Assembly: GCA_029260015.1 (NCBI GenBank)
Contig: JAJDEB010000002.1
Location: 248,001 to 312,000, forward strand
DNA from: Phycisphaerae bacterium
Lineage (GTDB): Bacteria > Planctomycetota > Phycisphaerae > UBA1845
Length of the DNA: 64,000 nucleotides
Direction: 5' to 3'
In this document: positions 50,735-60,795 of the stretch, in pieces
Layout: every line of letters begins with the position of its first letter
Position numbering within the stretch: position 1 is the first letter of the stretch
Translations under genes and position numbers: made by a program
The notes under the pieces: model-generated
What the model was told of the DNA's origin: nothing
The model's input: only the letters and a program-made list of their open reading frames with translations
Databases searched by the model: none

Positions 50735-52090
50735 CTAGCGTTGTATGGCTTTGCCTTTTCGTCCGATTTGAAAGCGGACGGGAAAGACCCGTTGAAACTC
50801 CCAATCCTCTTGGGCGATGTCGAGCATGGTTTTGATGCTGCGTTTGGCGACGCCTTCGAATCGAATGGTTCCATCGACGAGGATTTTGATGGGTTGGTCG
50901 AGATCGACGAGATTGTCATTGAGCAGCACTTCGATGCGGTTACACAGGTGGGTTTCGATGTTGATGGTTTGGCCGTCAATGGTTCCGCCGATGTAGCCGA
51001 GTTTTTCTTTGAGCATGGCGGCCATCGCTTCGGCAATTGTTTCTCCATTTGCTGGGGAGACAATGAGTTGCTGCGAGGTCCAGGGTTGTCCAGCGAACTG
51101 TGTTTGTCGCAGCCAACCGTCGCGCGCTTGCGACGTGTAGCGGAAACGGTGGGATGCGGTTTTGGAAAGCGGTGCGCGTTTGGTGGAGAGGATTTCTTCA
51201 AGCTCTTTATGAGGTGGAATCACGCCTCCGTGTCCGACGCCCGGTAATTCGATCATGGTAATGGGCAGGTTCAGCTTGGTGGCTTGCTGTTTGATGTAGC
51301 GGTTCCATACGGCGATGCCGGCTGGCTGATGGGTGGCGGGGTCTTCGGATTGATCGTCGGCACCATATACTGCGAGTACCTGCGTGCTGTGAATATTGGG
51401 CAGGAGTACATCGAGGCATTCCGCCCCCATCTGGATTGCGCAAGTGCCAGAGAGTGGCACTACGGCAGCGATGGAATCTTTGTAGAGGGTGGCTAACATG
51501 AACGACGCGTGTCCACCTAACGAGTAGCCCAAAACGTAAATGCGGTCGGTGTCGATGGGGTATCGGCGTTTGAGGGCGTCAATTATGGCGACTGGTTCGG
51601 CTGACTCTGTCTCGCTTGCGCCGAGCCACATGCCGTTGTAATCGGTCGGAGCCGCGATGATGAATTCTTTGGCGTGTTCGCCGAGTAGAGCGCTGGCTGC
51701 TCGGATGAATTGTTTTCCGTTTCCGCCTTGACCGTGCAGGGCGATCAGGAGTGGGCTAGTGGTTGTTCCGCCGTACTTGTCTGGAATCTTGATTTCGACC
51801 GTCAGTTTCTTGGGTGCGTTGCGTTTTTCGGTGGGGATGTCGATCGTGATTGTTTGGTTCTTATCTTCGACTTTACATGTGTTTCGCCAGTTGGCGAGTG
51901 CTTCCGCGACTTGGGTGTGGGTGGCCTCCGAAAGTAGCTTCAGGGCAAGTCGGCGCTCTGTGGAGTCGTCTGTTTGCAAGTAGGTTCTGACGGCTTCGAT
52001 GCGCTTGGCGTTTTCGTCTGGCGGTTTAGGTTCTTGATCGCCAGGCGCAATAACTAAGCCGGTGAGGATTATCATAAGCAATGTCGGCAT
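50735..52090 (-). CDS. Secreted alpha/beta-hydrolase esterase with extra C-terminal region
   Basis: 451 residues. Short signal-like N-terminus MPTLLMIILTGLVIA. Hydrolase domain at about 90-310: SPLLIALHGQGGNG (oxyanion loop), nucleophile elbow YVLGYSLGGHAS, acid region VLAVYGADDQSEDP, and catalytic-His candidates in LPGVGHGGVIP. This fits the PHB-depolymerase/feruloyl-esterase-like group. The last 130 residues form a separate part (SPANGETIAEAMAAMLKEKL, LDQPIKILVDGTIRFEG) like the C-terminal module of planctomycete secreted esterases. Substrate unknown. Confidence 0.85.
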   Translation of the reverse strand: MPTLLMIILTGLVIAPGDQEPKPPDENAKRIEAVRTYLQTDDSTERRLALKLLSEATHTQVAEALANWRNTCKVEDKNQTITIDIPTEKRNAPKKLTVEIKIPDKYGGTTTSPLLIALHGQGGNGKQFIRAASALLGEHAKEFIIAAPTDYNGMWLGASETESAEPVAIIDALKRRYPIDTDRIYVLGYSLGGHASFMLATLYKDSIAAVVPLSGTCAIQMGAECLDVLLPNIHSTQVLAVYGADDQSEDPATHQPAGIAVWNRYIKQQATKLNLPITMIELPGVGHGGVIPPHKELEEILSTKRAPLSKTASHRFRYTSQARDGWLRQTQFAGQPWTSQQLIVSPANGETIAEAMAAMLKEKLGYIGGTIDGQTINIETHLCNRIEVLLNDNLVDLDQPIKILVDGTIRFEGVAKRSIKTMLDIAQEDWEFQRVFPVRFQIGRKGKAIQR

Positions 52091-52222
52091 GGGCAGGGCT
52101 CCATGTGGGCGGTGTTATCGGTTGATGTTATGAATCGATTCGCGCTTGTTGAACCATTATACGGTGATTGAGGGTTGTGCGATGCGGTTAAAGAAGGGCG
52201 GTTTTGGCCAGATGAACGTGGT

Positions 52223-52251
52223 TTGTTCGGTGGCTAATGGCGGTATATAAT
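52223..52251 (+). promoter_or_regulatory. Sigma-70-type promoter for the DtxR-like gene
   Basis: -35 TTGTTC (52223-52228), 17-base spacer, perfect -10 TATAAT (52246-52251). Start of transcription would be near 52258, about 45 bases before the coding start, where a GAGG ribosome site is present. The best-formed promoter in the window. Confidence 0.75.
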
Positions 52252-52304
52252 AGGGATATTGAATGATTTCTGGGTGGGATTAGTTTTCGCGAGGTGATGT
52301 GACC

Positions 52305-52799
52305 ATGCACAAGAGCGGTGGGTTGTCAGCCACACACGAGATGTACTTGAAGATTATTTATCAGCTTCGCGCTTCGGGCGATCCTGCTCGAGTTGGGCAG
52401 ATGGCCAAGGGTTTGGGCGTGCATCCCTCGACGGTGTCGGCTGTCGTGCGGACGCTCGATCGGATGGAGTTGGTCACGCACGATCGCTACGGGGTGGTGA
52501 AGCTGACGGATGTCGGAGCGAAGTTGGCCGAGTGCGTGGTGCGGCGTTTTGAGGTGCTGCGCGAGTTCTTCATCAATGTATTGGGGCTGGACGAAGAAAC
52601 GGCAGAAGTTGAAGCCTGCGAAACCGAACATGTTTTGAGTCCAGACTCGGTCGGCCGCCTTGAACAAGTTACCAACCAACTGCGAGAGTCTGGTTTCACT
52701 CCGCCAACCGACTTCGCGCCGGCATTCAGTGCGTTGTGCCATGATTGCGTAGAAGCCGGCACCTGCCAAGCCGCCGATGCGGTACCGCTGAATAAGTAA
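52305..52799 (+). CDS. DtxR/MntR-family metal-dependent regulator
   Basis: 164 residues from the ATG at 52305 (GAGG ten bases upstream; a GTG two codons earlier is possible). N-terminal winged helix: SATHEMYLKIIYQLRASGDP, VGQMAKGLGVHPSTVSAVVR, LVTHDRYGVVKLTDVG. Dimerisation/metal part: VEACETEHVLSPDSVGRLEQ, where Cys-x-x-Glu-His matches DtxR-type metal ligands. The C-terminus adds a Cys cluster (CHDCVEAGTC) found in some homologues. Probably represses metal uptake or storage genes in response to Fe or Mn; no transporter gene is adjacent. Confidence 0.93.
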   Translation: MHKSGGLSATHEMYLKIIYQLRASGDPARVGQMAKGLGVHPSTVSAVVRTLDRMELVTHDRYGVVKLTDVGAKLAECVVRRFEVLREFFINVLGLDEETAEVEACETEHVLSPDSVGRLEQVTNQLRESGFTPPTDFAPAFSALCHDCVEAGTCQAADAVPLNK

Positions 52800-52874
52800 G
52801 GCGGGTTCAAGTGTCGCAAACGACTTCCTCTGCGCGGCGTCAGTATCGATTCCACGAGGCAGATTACTTGAACC

Positions 52875-53150
52875 ATGGCAGAACGCACGAATTTCAAAAG
52901 CTACAACAAGAAAATTGCGATTGACGATGGCGAAGGAGGCTCGAAGCTAAGGGTCTATCAGCGAATCGGGCGTGGAGTAGAATCGGATCGTCTTTTGGTC
53001 AAGTGCGGTGACTGTCACGAGAAGATTCAGATTTGCTATGACGATACATATGGAATAGAGATCGAAGGCGTCTATGCATCGATTGCTGAGTGGAGGCGTG
53101 TTCTGCTACCGCTACTATATCCCAAAGGCGATGGGCCAGATTTTGAATGA
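52875..53150 (+). CDS. Small hypothetical protein with a CxxC motif
   Basis: 91 residues. Reads MAERTNFKSYNKKIAIDDGEGG, then LLVKCGDCHEKIQICYDDTYGIEIEGVYASIAEWRRVLLPLL. One CxxC and one further Cys could bind metal. No known family. It follows the DtxR-like gene by 75 bases on the same strand and could share its transcript. Confidence 0.6.
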   Translation: MAERTNFKSYNKKIAIDDGEGGSKLRVYQRIGRGVESDRLLVKCGDCHEKIQICYDDTYGIEIEGVYASIAEWRRVLLPLLYPKGDGPDFE

Positions 53151-53240
53151 GCCGTGATGCGGCGTTTCTATCAAAAATGTGATTTGGTGCGCATCCGTGA
53201 AATTTGCGCGATCCCAGACGGCTTCATTCGTAATCGAATC

Positions 53241-53275
53241 AAAAAAGCGGACCACCCGATTGGGTGATCCGCTTG
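53241..53275 (-). terminator. Intrinsic terminator of the PEP-CTERM gene
   Basis: AAGCGGATCACCC and GGGTGGTCCGCTT form a long stem (one mismatch) around an AATC loop, followed on the minus strand by T-rich sequence. It lies about 35 bases past the stop. Confidence 0.88.
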
Positions 53276-53308
53276 TTATGTTTCTGTATTGCTGCTTGCC
53301 GAAACGAA

Positions 53309-54016
53309 TTACGAGCGGCGACGTAGGGCTACCACTGCGCCCAATGCCAGGAGCATCGCCGATGCCGGTTCTGGAGCGAGGACGGCATTGAATACCGAGT
53401 TGACGTCGCATGCATAGTGGAACGGCAGCAGAATCGGATTCTCAAAGTCCGTCGTGGATGGGTCGAGCATGACGCTGTCATCTTCCCACACCATTGAGGC
53501 TGTGCCGTCGATCACATCGTCGCGAAGGGCGTCAACGGTGAGTGTTCCGAACGATGTGCTGGGCAGCAACACCGACTGACCGGGGAAGCCGAACATGCTC
53601 AGGTCGTTGGTGAAGGTGATTTCGTAGGTGTCGGTGGTTTCAAAACCAAACGTGCCATCGCCATTGTCGGTGAGGCGGCCCGGTTCGGAACCGGGAATGA
53701 TGCTGACCGTGATCGGGCCCGTTTCAACATCGGGTCCGGTGCTGTTGGGCAGCAGGATGGAACCGATTTGCTGCGAATAGTTGGTGAATTTGGCGGTTTC
53801 ATTGTCGAAGTCGATTTCCATGCCGAACGTGGTTTCCGAGATTTCGGAATCGCGGACCCCGCCGTTGCCAGCAAAGTCGAGCGCAAATGTGCTTTCTGGT
53901 GCGCCTATCGACTGGTCCTGCACAGCGCTGAGGATATACGGCGTTGCTGACGCGGTTGATGCGGCAAACATGCCGGCGAGCGCGGCGACTGCTAAGATCG
54001 ATCGTGCGTTTTTCAT
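53309..54016 (-). CDS. PEP-CTERM sorted secreted protein
   Basis: 235 residues. Signal peptide MKNARSILAVAALAGMFAAS...ASA, a beta-rich mature domain rich in Asp/Thr/Ser, and the C-terminal sorting tag APEPASAMLLALGAVVALRRRS: the PEP motif, a membrane helix and an Arg cluster, recognised by exosortase. Probably an exopolysaccharide- or surface-associated protein. Exosortase itself is not in the window. Confidence 0.93.
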   Translation of the reverse strand: MKNARSILAVAALAGMFAASTASATPYILSAVQDQSIGAPESTFALDFAGNGGVRDSEISETTFGMEIDFDNETAKFTNYSQQIGSILLPNSTGPDVETGPITVSIIPGSEPGRLTDNGDGTFGFETTDTYEITFTNDLSMFGFPGQSVLLPSTSFGTLTVDALRDDVIDGTASMVWEDDSVMLDPSTTDFENPILLPFHYACDVNSVFNAVLAPEPASAMLLALGAVVALRRRS

Positions 54017-54272
54017 GGTTTCGTGTTCTCCTTCAGCCCGGATTGATTAACCCGGAAAAGTTCTCTCCACCTCGTGGCGACTCCGCGCGCCTGATTGACG
54101 TGGTTGTGACCCGCAACAAGTGACCAAGAATTGGTGGGCTTGTCAACGCTGCCACGCGTCCGAAATGTGCCAAGTCGTCTGGTTGCAGCTTGCTGATACA
54201 TTTGCATTACATTTTCGGCATACAACATCTGACAAATACGGGGTTTGTCGCCTCAATATCCGGCGCAAAGCC

Positions 54273-55679
54273 ATGTCGTCGTCAACGCTTGCGGATTCGC
54301 ATTTTGCGCTGGGTCCACTACGATTTAGCGGGCTTGGCCAATCGACTGCGAGCGCTCCGATTAACATGCACACCGACATCGCAAAAGAGATGAGCATCGA
54401 CCGCGAAACGCTCGCCCAACTGCAGCGCAAAAAACTCGCAATTCTATTTGAAACCATCCGAAGTGAGGCAACTCGGCGCGATTCATTCTATTCAAGAAAA
54501 TTCGACGGTATTGCGTTTGATCCGGCGTGTGATGACCTGCGCAAGTTGCCGCTTACAACGCGCGCAGAGTTGCAGCAGGATCAACAATCGCGGCCGCCAT
54601 ATGGAACCATCCTCACGCAAGACGTTGACGCCTATGTGCGGTTTCATCAAACGTCGAGCACTTCAGGTGAGCCGCTTCGTTGGCCCGACACGCGTGCGAA
54701 TTGGGAGTGGTGGATTCGGTGCTGGCAGTTTGTTTTCTCTGGTGCGGAAGTGTCGGCGGCTGACCGCGTGGTGTTTCCGTTTTCGTTCGGACCGTTTGTC
54801 GGGTTCTGGTCAGCATTTGATGCGGCGCAAGATCGCGGTTGTTTGTGCATGCCGGCAGGTGGAATGTCGAGCGCCGCGCGGTTGAATTACATCGCGGACA
54901 ATTCGGCAACCGTTGTGTGCTGCACGCCGACGTACGCATTGCGGTTGGCAGAAGTCGCCACTGCGGAAGGAATCGATCTCGCGGGGCTTGGCGTGCGGGC
55001 GATCATCGTTGCGGGTGAACCGGGTGGGAGCATTCCTGCGACCCGCGAGCGCATCGAGTCTGCATGGGGGACGCAGGTGTTCGACCATGTCGGGATGACC
55101 GAGATCGGGGCGTGGGGCTTTCAGACGAAGAATTATCGCGATGGCATGTACATCATCGAAAGCGAATTCATTGCTGAAGTTATCGATCCCGATACGCTTG
55201 AGCCAGTCGGTGACGGTGAACTTGGCGAGTTGGTGCTGACCAATCTCGGGCGCGTGGGCAGTCCGTTGATACGTTATCGCACGGGCGATCTTGTCCGGAT
55301 GACCGTCAAGCAAGGGCCGGAAGATGTCGCGTTTGCCCGCGTGATTGGTGGTGTGGTCGGGCGGGCTGACGACATGATGGTCGTGCGTGGTAACAATGTG
55401 TTTCCGTCGGCGATCGAAGATGTGCTTCGCCAATTCAAAGAGGTTGGCGAGTACCGAATGACATTGGTTGCGAGCAAACCGCTCAACGATTTACTGATCG
55501 AATTTGAAGTGGAAGCTGTTGGCGAAGAATCCGATGTCGTGTCGCAGGTAGTTGACGGTTTGCGGAGCCGCTTGAATTTCGCGCCGAAAGTCGCGGTTGT
55601 CGCGGCGGGCAGTTTGCCACGTTCGGAAATGAAGTCGCGCCGGATCGTCCGTGAGGATCGTGATGGGTCGGCAGGGTGA
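54273..55679 (+). CDS. PaaK-like acyl-CoA ligase (AMP-forming)
   Basis: About 468 residues from the ATG at 54273 (later ATGs at 54366 and 54390 possible). Adenylate-forming core: phosphate loop HQTSSTSGEPLRWPDT, FDHVGMTEIGAWGF (A5 with the Thr-Glu pair), IRYRTGDLVRM (A7 Asp), GRADDMMVVRGNNVFPSAIE (hinge and start of the C-terminal domain), SRLNFAPKVAVV, and LPRSEMKSRRIV with the catalytic Lys near the end. Complete and probably active; phenylacetate-CoA-ligase group, which activates aromatic or related carboxylic acids. First gene of a run of six. Confidence 0.9.
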   Translation: MSSSTLADSHFALGPLRFSGLGQSTASAPINMHTDIAKEMSIDRETLAQLQRKKLAILFETIRSEATRRDSFYSRKFDGIAFDPACDDLRKLPLTTRAELQQDQQSRPPYGTILTQDVDAYVRFHQTSSTSGEPLRWPDTRANWEWWIRCWQFVFSGAEVSAADRVVFPFSFGPFVGFWSAFDAAQDRGCLCMPAGGMSSAARLNYIADNSATVVCCTPTYALRLAEVATAEGIDLAGLGVRAIIVAGEPGGSIPATRERIESAWGTQVFDHVGMTEIGAWGFQTKNYRDGMYIIESEFIAEVIDPDTLEPVGDGELGELVLTNLGRVGSPLIRYRTGDLVRMTVKQGPEDVAFARVIGGVVGRADDMMVVRGNNVFPSAIEDVLRQFKEVGEYRMTLVASKPLNDLLIEFEVEAVGEESDVVSQVVDGLRSRLNFAPKVAVVAAGSLPRSEMKSRRIVREDRDGSAG

Positions 55680-55823
55680 TGCAAGGCGTTCGGTGGGCGG
55701 TGTGTAACAGGTATGTCATGGCGGGGGCGTCGCGTTCGCCTGAATGAATTATTTGCTAGAATGATCGGTTCAAGACCCACACGTTCGGATTCAACCAACT
55801 TCTTAAGTTAAGGAAACCAACAC

Positions 55824-58085
55824 GTGAAACGTTCCCAGAACTACATTTTAATGTTGACCCTTTTGTGCTGTGCGGCGCCGTCGCTGGCCAACGATTGGCC
55901 ATACTGGCGCGGGCCCGAACAAAACGGTTTTTCGCGCGAGAATGCGCCGGTGACTTCATGGTCGAAGGACGGTGAAAACCTGGCATGGAGGTCCGATGTC
56001 GGGGGGCGCTCGACGCCGGTTGTCATGAATGGCCGACTCTACGAAATTGCTCCGGTCGGTGAGGGCGAGTCGCGGCAGGAGCGAGTGGTCTGCCTCGACG
56101 CCAACACCGGTAAGAAGATTTGGGAGCATCGCTTCAACGTGTTTCATACCGACATCGTGGAGAATCGCGTTGGGTGGACGGCTGTCGTGGGCGATCCGCA
56201 AACGGGCAATGTGTACGCGCACGGCACCGGTGGCGAGATGTTCTGTTTTTCCGGAGATGGCAAGGTTCTCTGGAAGCGTTCGATGACCGAAGAGTTTGGC
56301 CGAATCAGTGGATATGGCGGGCGTTTGCACACTCCGATTATCGATGAAGATCGGGTGATCGTCAGTTTCCTGAATTCAAGTTGGGGTCCGATGGCCAAGC
56401 CGACGCATCGTTGGTTGGCGCTGGATAAGAATACGGGCGAGGTGATTTGGTGGTCGGCACCGGGTGGTGCACCACTGGACACGACTTATGCGGTGCCTGT
56501 GGTCGCGGTGATCGGCGGGAAGCGAATGCTGATCGTCGGTGCTGCTGATGGAAACATATATGGCCTGTTGGCTCGATCGGGCGAGCGGGTGTGGTCATAC
56601 AAACTCAGCAAGCGTGGGTTGAATTCGTCGATCGTGGTTGATGGTGACTACGCTTACGTCTGCCACAGTGAAGAGAATTACACGACAACGGAAATGGGTG
56701 CGGTGGTATGCATCGACGCGACCAAAACGGGCGATATCACCGAAGATGGCGCGGTTTGGCGACACGATGGTTTGACGGTGGGGTATGCGTCACCAGCGAT
56801 TGCGAACGGGCGTTTGTATGTCGTCAACAACGCGGCAACGATGCTTTGCTTCGACGCCAAAACCGGAAAGAAAATCTGGGAATATGACATGGGTCGCGTC
56901 GGTAAGAGTTCGCCGACGGTGACGGCTGACGGCGTGATTTATTACGGCGAGCAGACCGGCATGTTCCATATTCTAAAGGACGAGGGCGACAAGTGTGTTT
57001 CGCTCGATAAGGATACGTTCGAACGCGACGACAACCTTGTGGATGAGATTTATGGTTCGCCGGTCGTCGCCAATGGCCGTGTGTATTTTATGACACGATA
57101 TGGCACTTATTGTCTTGGCGAAGGCGGCGGGGAAACAAAAGTCGAGGTTCCGGGAATACCCACTGAGACGGCTGACACGCGCGAAGGTCACGAGTATGAC
57201 GACTTCCGATTGGTACCGGCAGAAGTAACGGTGGCTCCTGGCGAGTCGGTCAAATTTGAGATTCGCCGCTACAGTTCTGCCGGTTCCAAAGCGTTTGCGC
57301 CTGATGCCATTGATGGCAAGATTGAATGGGCGGTCAAAGGCGGGCATGGCGAAGTGTCATCAGATGGCACTTTCACTGCGGCGGCTGGCGGCTTCGGCGC
57401 TGGAATCGTCGAGGCGAATATCAAGGTTGGTGACAAACAGTATGCCATGACGCCATCCCGCGTTCGCGTTTCGCCCAAGGTGCCCTATTCGGTGGATTTT
57501 GAGAACATGCCGGTCGGGTCGGTGCCCCCGGGTTGGATCGGTGTTTCCAAGAAGACGGATATTCTTGAAATGGACGGCGGAAGGGTGCTGCGCAAGATCA
57601 CCAGCATGAAGTTCCCGTCACCACCGTTTATGCGATTGCGGTCTTACGTCGGTCCGTCAATTGAAGGCGGGTATACGGTGCAGTGCGATCTGATGGGTCA
57701 GGCGAAGAAGAAGCGATTCAAACCGGACATGGGTTTGATCAACTCGCGCTATCGCATGATTGCGATGGGTATGGGTGATGTGTTGCGGGTTGAATCGTGG
57801 TCACCGCTGCCTCGCATTCGTCACGACGTGAAATTCAAATATGACCCCGACAAGTGGTATACGCTGAAGTTTGAGGTGAAGCCCGACGGAGATAAAGCCC
57901 ACCTGCGTGGCAAGATTTGGCCGCGCGATGAAGCTGAACCCAGTGAGTGGCTGATCGATGTGGTCGATTCATCTCCGAATACTGAAGGCAGTCCTGGCAT
58001 TTATGCCTATTCGACGAACACGACCTCCAAGAGCGACGGTCCTGAAAACTATTACGACAATTTCAAGGTGACCAACAATGAATAA
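55824..58085 (+). CDS. Secreted PQQ-like beta-propeller with C-terminal Ig-like and LamG-like parts
   Basis: 753 residues from a GTG start (AAGGAAA upstream). Signal peptide, then [17 protein letters not shown], the usual start of planctomycete PQQ-like propellers. Blades repeat the pattern [48 protein letters not shown]. After about residue 450 come an Ig-like segment ([19 protein letters not shown]) and a region resembling a concanavalin/LamG domain ([20 protein letters not shown] to YYDNFKV). No heme motif. Overlaps the next gene by 8 bases. Confidence 0.9.
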   Translation: MKRSQNYILMLTLLCCAAPSLANDWPYWRGPEQNGFSRENAPVTSWSKDGENLAWRSDVGGRSTPVVMNGRLYEIAPVGEGESRQERVVCLDANTGKKIWEHRFNVFHTDIVENRVGWTAVVGDPQTGNVYAHGTGGEMFCFSGDGKVLWKRSMTEEFGRISGYGGRLHTPIIDEDRVIVSFLNSSWGPMAKPTHRWLALDKNTGEVIWWSAPGGAPLDTTYAVPVVAVIGGKRMLIVGAADGNIYGLLARSGERVWSYKLSKRGLNSSIVVDGDYAYVCHSEENYTTTEMGAVVCIDATKTGDITEDGAVWRHDGLTVGYASPAIANGRLYVVNNAATMLCFDAKTGKKIWEYDMGRVGKSSPTVTADGVIYYGEQTGMFHILKDEGDKCVSLDKDTFERDDNLVDEIYGSPVVANGRVYFMTRYGTYCLGEGGGETKVEVPGIPTETADTREGHEYDDFRLVPAEVTVAPGESVKFEIRRYSSAGSKAFAPDAIDGKIEWAVKGGHGEVSSDGTFTAAAGGFGAGIVEANIKVGDKQYAMTPSRVRVSPKVPYSVDFENMPVGSVPPGWIGVSKKTDILEMDGGRVLRKITSMKFPSPPFMRLRSYVGPSIEGGYTVQCDLMGQAKKKRFKPDMGLINSRYRMIAMGMGDVLRVESWSPLPRIRHDVKFKYDPDKWYTLKFEVKPDGDKAHLRGKIWPRDEAEPSEWLIDVVDSSPNTEGSPGIYAYSTNTTSKSDGPENYYDNFKVTNNE

Positions 58086-59607
58086 TCGAAAGGCGCGTTC
58101 GTATCGCGTGATGATGTCAGCCGCTGCCATTGGATGTTTGGCGGCGCAAGTTAGTGCAGAACCACTGGCGAAAGCCAAGAAGGGCGATTGGCCGATGTGG
58201 GGCGGTTCGGGTGATCGCAACATGGTTTCGGGTGAAACCAATATCGCATCCCAGTGGGACCTGGAAGCCAAGAAGAATATCAAGTGGACGGTTGAACTCG
58301 GTTCGCAAACGTATGGCAACCCGATCATTGTCAATGGAAAAGTCTTAGCCGGTACGAACAACAACGGTCACCTGCGCCCTGGAATTGAAGGCGATAAGGG
58401 TGTGATCGTTTGCGTTGATGCCAAATCCGGAAAACTGCTCTGGCAAATGACGCACGACAAACTTCCCACTGGCCGTGTTAACGATTGGCCGGAGCAGGGG
58501 ATTTGTTCGACACCTTATGTTGAGGGCGATCGCTTTTGGTACGTCAGCAACAAATGTGAATTGGTGTGCGCTGACATCGAAGGTTTCTTGGACGGCGAAA
58601 ACGACGGGCCTTTCAAGGATGAAATCTATAAGGAAAAACACGACGGTGATATCGTCTGGAAGTACGACATGATCGAGGAGTTGGGCGTGTTTCCGCACAA
58701 CCTCGCGACGTCGTCTCCGGTGGGCTATGGCGATCTGATTTTCATCAATACGTCTAACGGTGTCGATGAAGGTCACCTTGATCTGCCGGTGGCGAATGCG
58801 CCGGACTTTATTGCGGTGAACAAGAAGACGGGTGAGTTGGTTTGGGAGAATAATGATCCGGCTGACAAGGTGCTTCACGGTAGTTGGTCATCGCCAGCCG
58901 TCGGTATGGTGGCGGGCAACCCGCAGGTGGTTTTCGCAGGTGGTGATGGTTGGTGTTATTCGTTTGAACCGAAGACTGGCAAGCTCATTTGGAAATTCGA
59001 CTTGAACCCCAAGGGTTCGGTTTGGGAATTGGGTGGTCGCGGGACGAAGAACAACATCATCGCGACGCCGGTGATTCATGAAAACAAGGTGTACCTGTGC
59101 GTCGGGCAGGATCCGGAACACGGCGAGGGGCCGGGGCATTTGTATGCGATCGATGCAACCAAGACCGGTGACATCACCGAGAGTGGCCGCATCTGGCACG
59201 TTGGCGATGAGAAATTCAATCGCTCGATGTCGACGGTGGCGATCGCGGACGGACTGCTTTACATCTCGGATTTGAGCGGGTTCTTGTATTGCCTTGATCT
59301 CAAGACGGGTAAGGAGCATTGGAAGTACGACACTTATGCGGCGATCTGGGGTTCGCCTTATGTCGTCGATGGAAAGGTGTACTTGGGCGATGAGGACGGC
59401 GAAGTCGTTGTTCTCAAGCACGGTCCGAAGTTGCAGGAGATTGCAACGAACGACATGCGCAATTCGGTGTACACGTCACCGGTGGCGTCAAACGGAACGC
59501 TTTATGTGACCAATCGACGGATGTTGGTTGCGATTGAATTGCCGAAAGAGGGCGAGAAGAAACCTGCGACTGTCGAAGCGGAAAGCAAGCCCAAAACAGA
59601 CGGGTAG
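58078..59607 (+). CDS. Secreted PQQ-like beta-propeller protein
   Basis: 509 residues. Signal peptide ([19 protein letters not shown]), then propeller blades: [81 protein letters not shown]. The ATG lies inside the end of the previous gene (8-base overlap), so the two propellers are translationally coupled and may work as a pair. Whether PQQ is bound cannot be read; similar proteins without PQQ (BamB-like scaffolds) exist. Confidence 0.9.
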   Translation: MNNRKARSYRVMMSAAAIGCLAAQVSAEPLAKAKKGDWPMWGGSGDRNMVSGETNIASQWDLEAKKNIKWTVELGSQTYGNPIIVNGKVLAGTNNNGHLRPGIEGDKGVIVCVDAKSGKLLWQMTHDKLPTGRVNDWPEQGICSTPYVEGDRFWYVSNKCELVCADIEGFLDGENDGPFKDEIYKEKHDGDIVWKYDMIEELGVFPHNLATSSPVGYGDLIFINTSNGVDEGHLDLPVANAPDFIAVNKKTGELVWENNDPADKVLHGSWSSPAVGMVAGNPQVVFAGGDGWCYSFEPKTGKLIWKFDLNPKGSVWELGGRGTKNNIIATPVIHENKVYLCVGQDPEHGEGPGHLYAIDATKTGDITESGRIWHVGDEKFNRSMSTVAIADGLLYISDLSGFLYCLDLKTGKEHWKYDTYAAIWGSPYVVDGKVYLGDEDGEVVVLKHGPKLQEIATNDMRNSVYTSPVASNGTLYVTNRRMLVAIELPKEGEKKPATVEAESKPKTDG

Positions 59608-59612
59608 CATTT

Positions 59613-59677
59613 GTAGGGTGGGCCGTGCCCACCGCTGTTCGAATATCAACGACATGGTGGGCATGGCCCACCCTACG
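59613..59677. repeat. Large imperfect palindrome of a dispersed GTGGGC repeat
   Basis: GTAGGGTGGGCCGTGCCCACC (one arm, first 20 bases GTAGGGTGGGCCGTGCCCAC) faces GGTGGGCATGGCCCACCCTA across a 23-base loop; the arms are complementary except for one position. Fills the gap between the second propeller gene and the next gene. Repeats with this GTGGGCxxGGCCCACCCTAC core occur dispersed in many genomes, often as small mobile or REP-like units. Confidence 0.85.
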
Positions 59678-59688
59678 GGTTGAAGTTT

Positions 59689-60795
59689 ATGAATAGTGCA
59701 ACAGGTACATCGGTCGGCTCATCCATCGACGAGCGCGCCGCGGCAGCCAAGGTGGCGCTCGACGAACATACGCGCGAGATTGTTTCGTGGCATTTTGATC
59801 CCAAGACGGGCACGCCGTTTTGGCTCGATTATGCGTCGAAGCTGGATTGGAATCCGCGCGACGAGGTCAAGTGTTACAACGATCTCGACAAGTTTGATTT
59901 CTTTGAAGATGAGTGGCTTCGTCAAGGCAAGGTGCGCAGTTGGGTGCCGAAGGCCTACGCCAACGATCCAATCTACACGTTTGAAACGGGCGGCAGCACC
60001 GGTGTCCCCAAGTCGCGGATCAACATCAAAGACTTTCGCATCGACTACGAACAGTTCAGCGACACGCTCAGCGACGAGACGTTTCCGCGAGGTGGCGATT
60101 GGTTGATGTTGGGGCCGTCGGGTCCGAGGCGATTGCGGTTGGCGGTCGAACATTTGTGCCAGCATCGCGGTGGGATTTGCTTTTGTGTAGACATGGACCC
60201 GCGCTGGGTGGTGAAGCTCATTAAATCGTCGCGCCTGCGGGAAATGCACGAATACAAGGACCATGTCATCAATCAAGGCCTGACTCTGCTGCGGGCGCAT
60301 AAGAATATTCAATGCCTATTCACCACGCCGAAACTGCTCGAAGCGTTGTGCGAGCGGGTGTCGCTGGTTGAATACGGTATCAAAGGAGTGTTCTGTGGTG
60401 GGACGCAATTGACCGCACAGTTCCATCGTTTTGCCCGTGAAGAATTGCTCGAAGGCAAGATCGATTTTGTGCCAACCTATGGCAACACGCTGATGGGTTT
60501 GGCGTGTCACAAACCGTTTGACCCGGCTGACAACTACAGTGTGATTTATCATCCGCCTTCACCGAGGGCGATGATCGAAGTTGTTGAACCCGACGACACG
60601 CGCAAGGTTGTTGAATATGGAAAGGTGGGTCGTGCGCGATTGACGACGCTGACCAAAGAGTTTTTCATGCCGCGATTCCTCGAGCGCGACGAAGGCGTGC
60701 GCACGCGACCTTGCGAAGAGTATCCGTGGGATGGTGTTGCCGATGTGCGACCCTTCAGCGGGTTTGCAACACCGATCGTCGAGGGGGTGTACTAA
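59689..60795 (+). CDS. Short adenylate-forming-enzyme-like protein
   Basis: 368 residues from the ATG at 59689. The phosphate-binding loop FETGGSTGVPKSR is clear, and the order of later segments follows the acyl-CoA-ligase N-terminal domain (LFTTPKLLEALCERVS, GVFCGGTQL, FVPTYGNTLMGLA, PPSPRAMIEVVEP, GRARLTTLTKEF). Differences: the A5 motif reads YGNTLMG without the usual Glu, and the protein ends where the C-terminal catalytic-Lys domain should begin. It resembles LuxE-type acyl-protein synthetases in size. Its stop overlaps the next start (TAATG), so the two products probably act together. Confidence 0.8.
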   Translation: MNSATGTSVGSSIDERAAAAKVALDEHTREIVSWHFDPKTGTPFWLDYASKLDWNPRDEVKCYNDLDKFDFFEDEWLRQGKVRSWVPKAYANDPIYTFETGGSTGVPKSRINIKDFRIDYEQFSDTLSDETFPRGGDWLMLGPSGPRRLRLAVEHLCQHRGGICFCVDMDPRWVVKLIKSSRLREMHEYKDHVINQGLTLLRAHKNIQCLFTTPKLLEALCERVSLVEYGIKGVFCGGTQLTAQFHRFAREELLEGKIDFVPTYGNTLMGLACHKPFDPADNYSVIYHPPSPRAMIEVVEPDDTRKVVEYGKVGRARLTTLTKEFFMPRFLERDEGVRTRPCEEYPWDGVADVRPFSGFATPIVEGVY

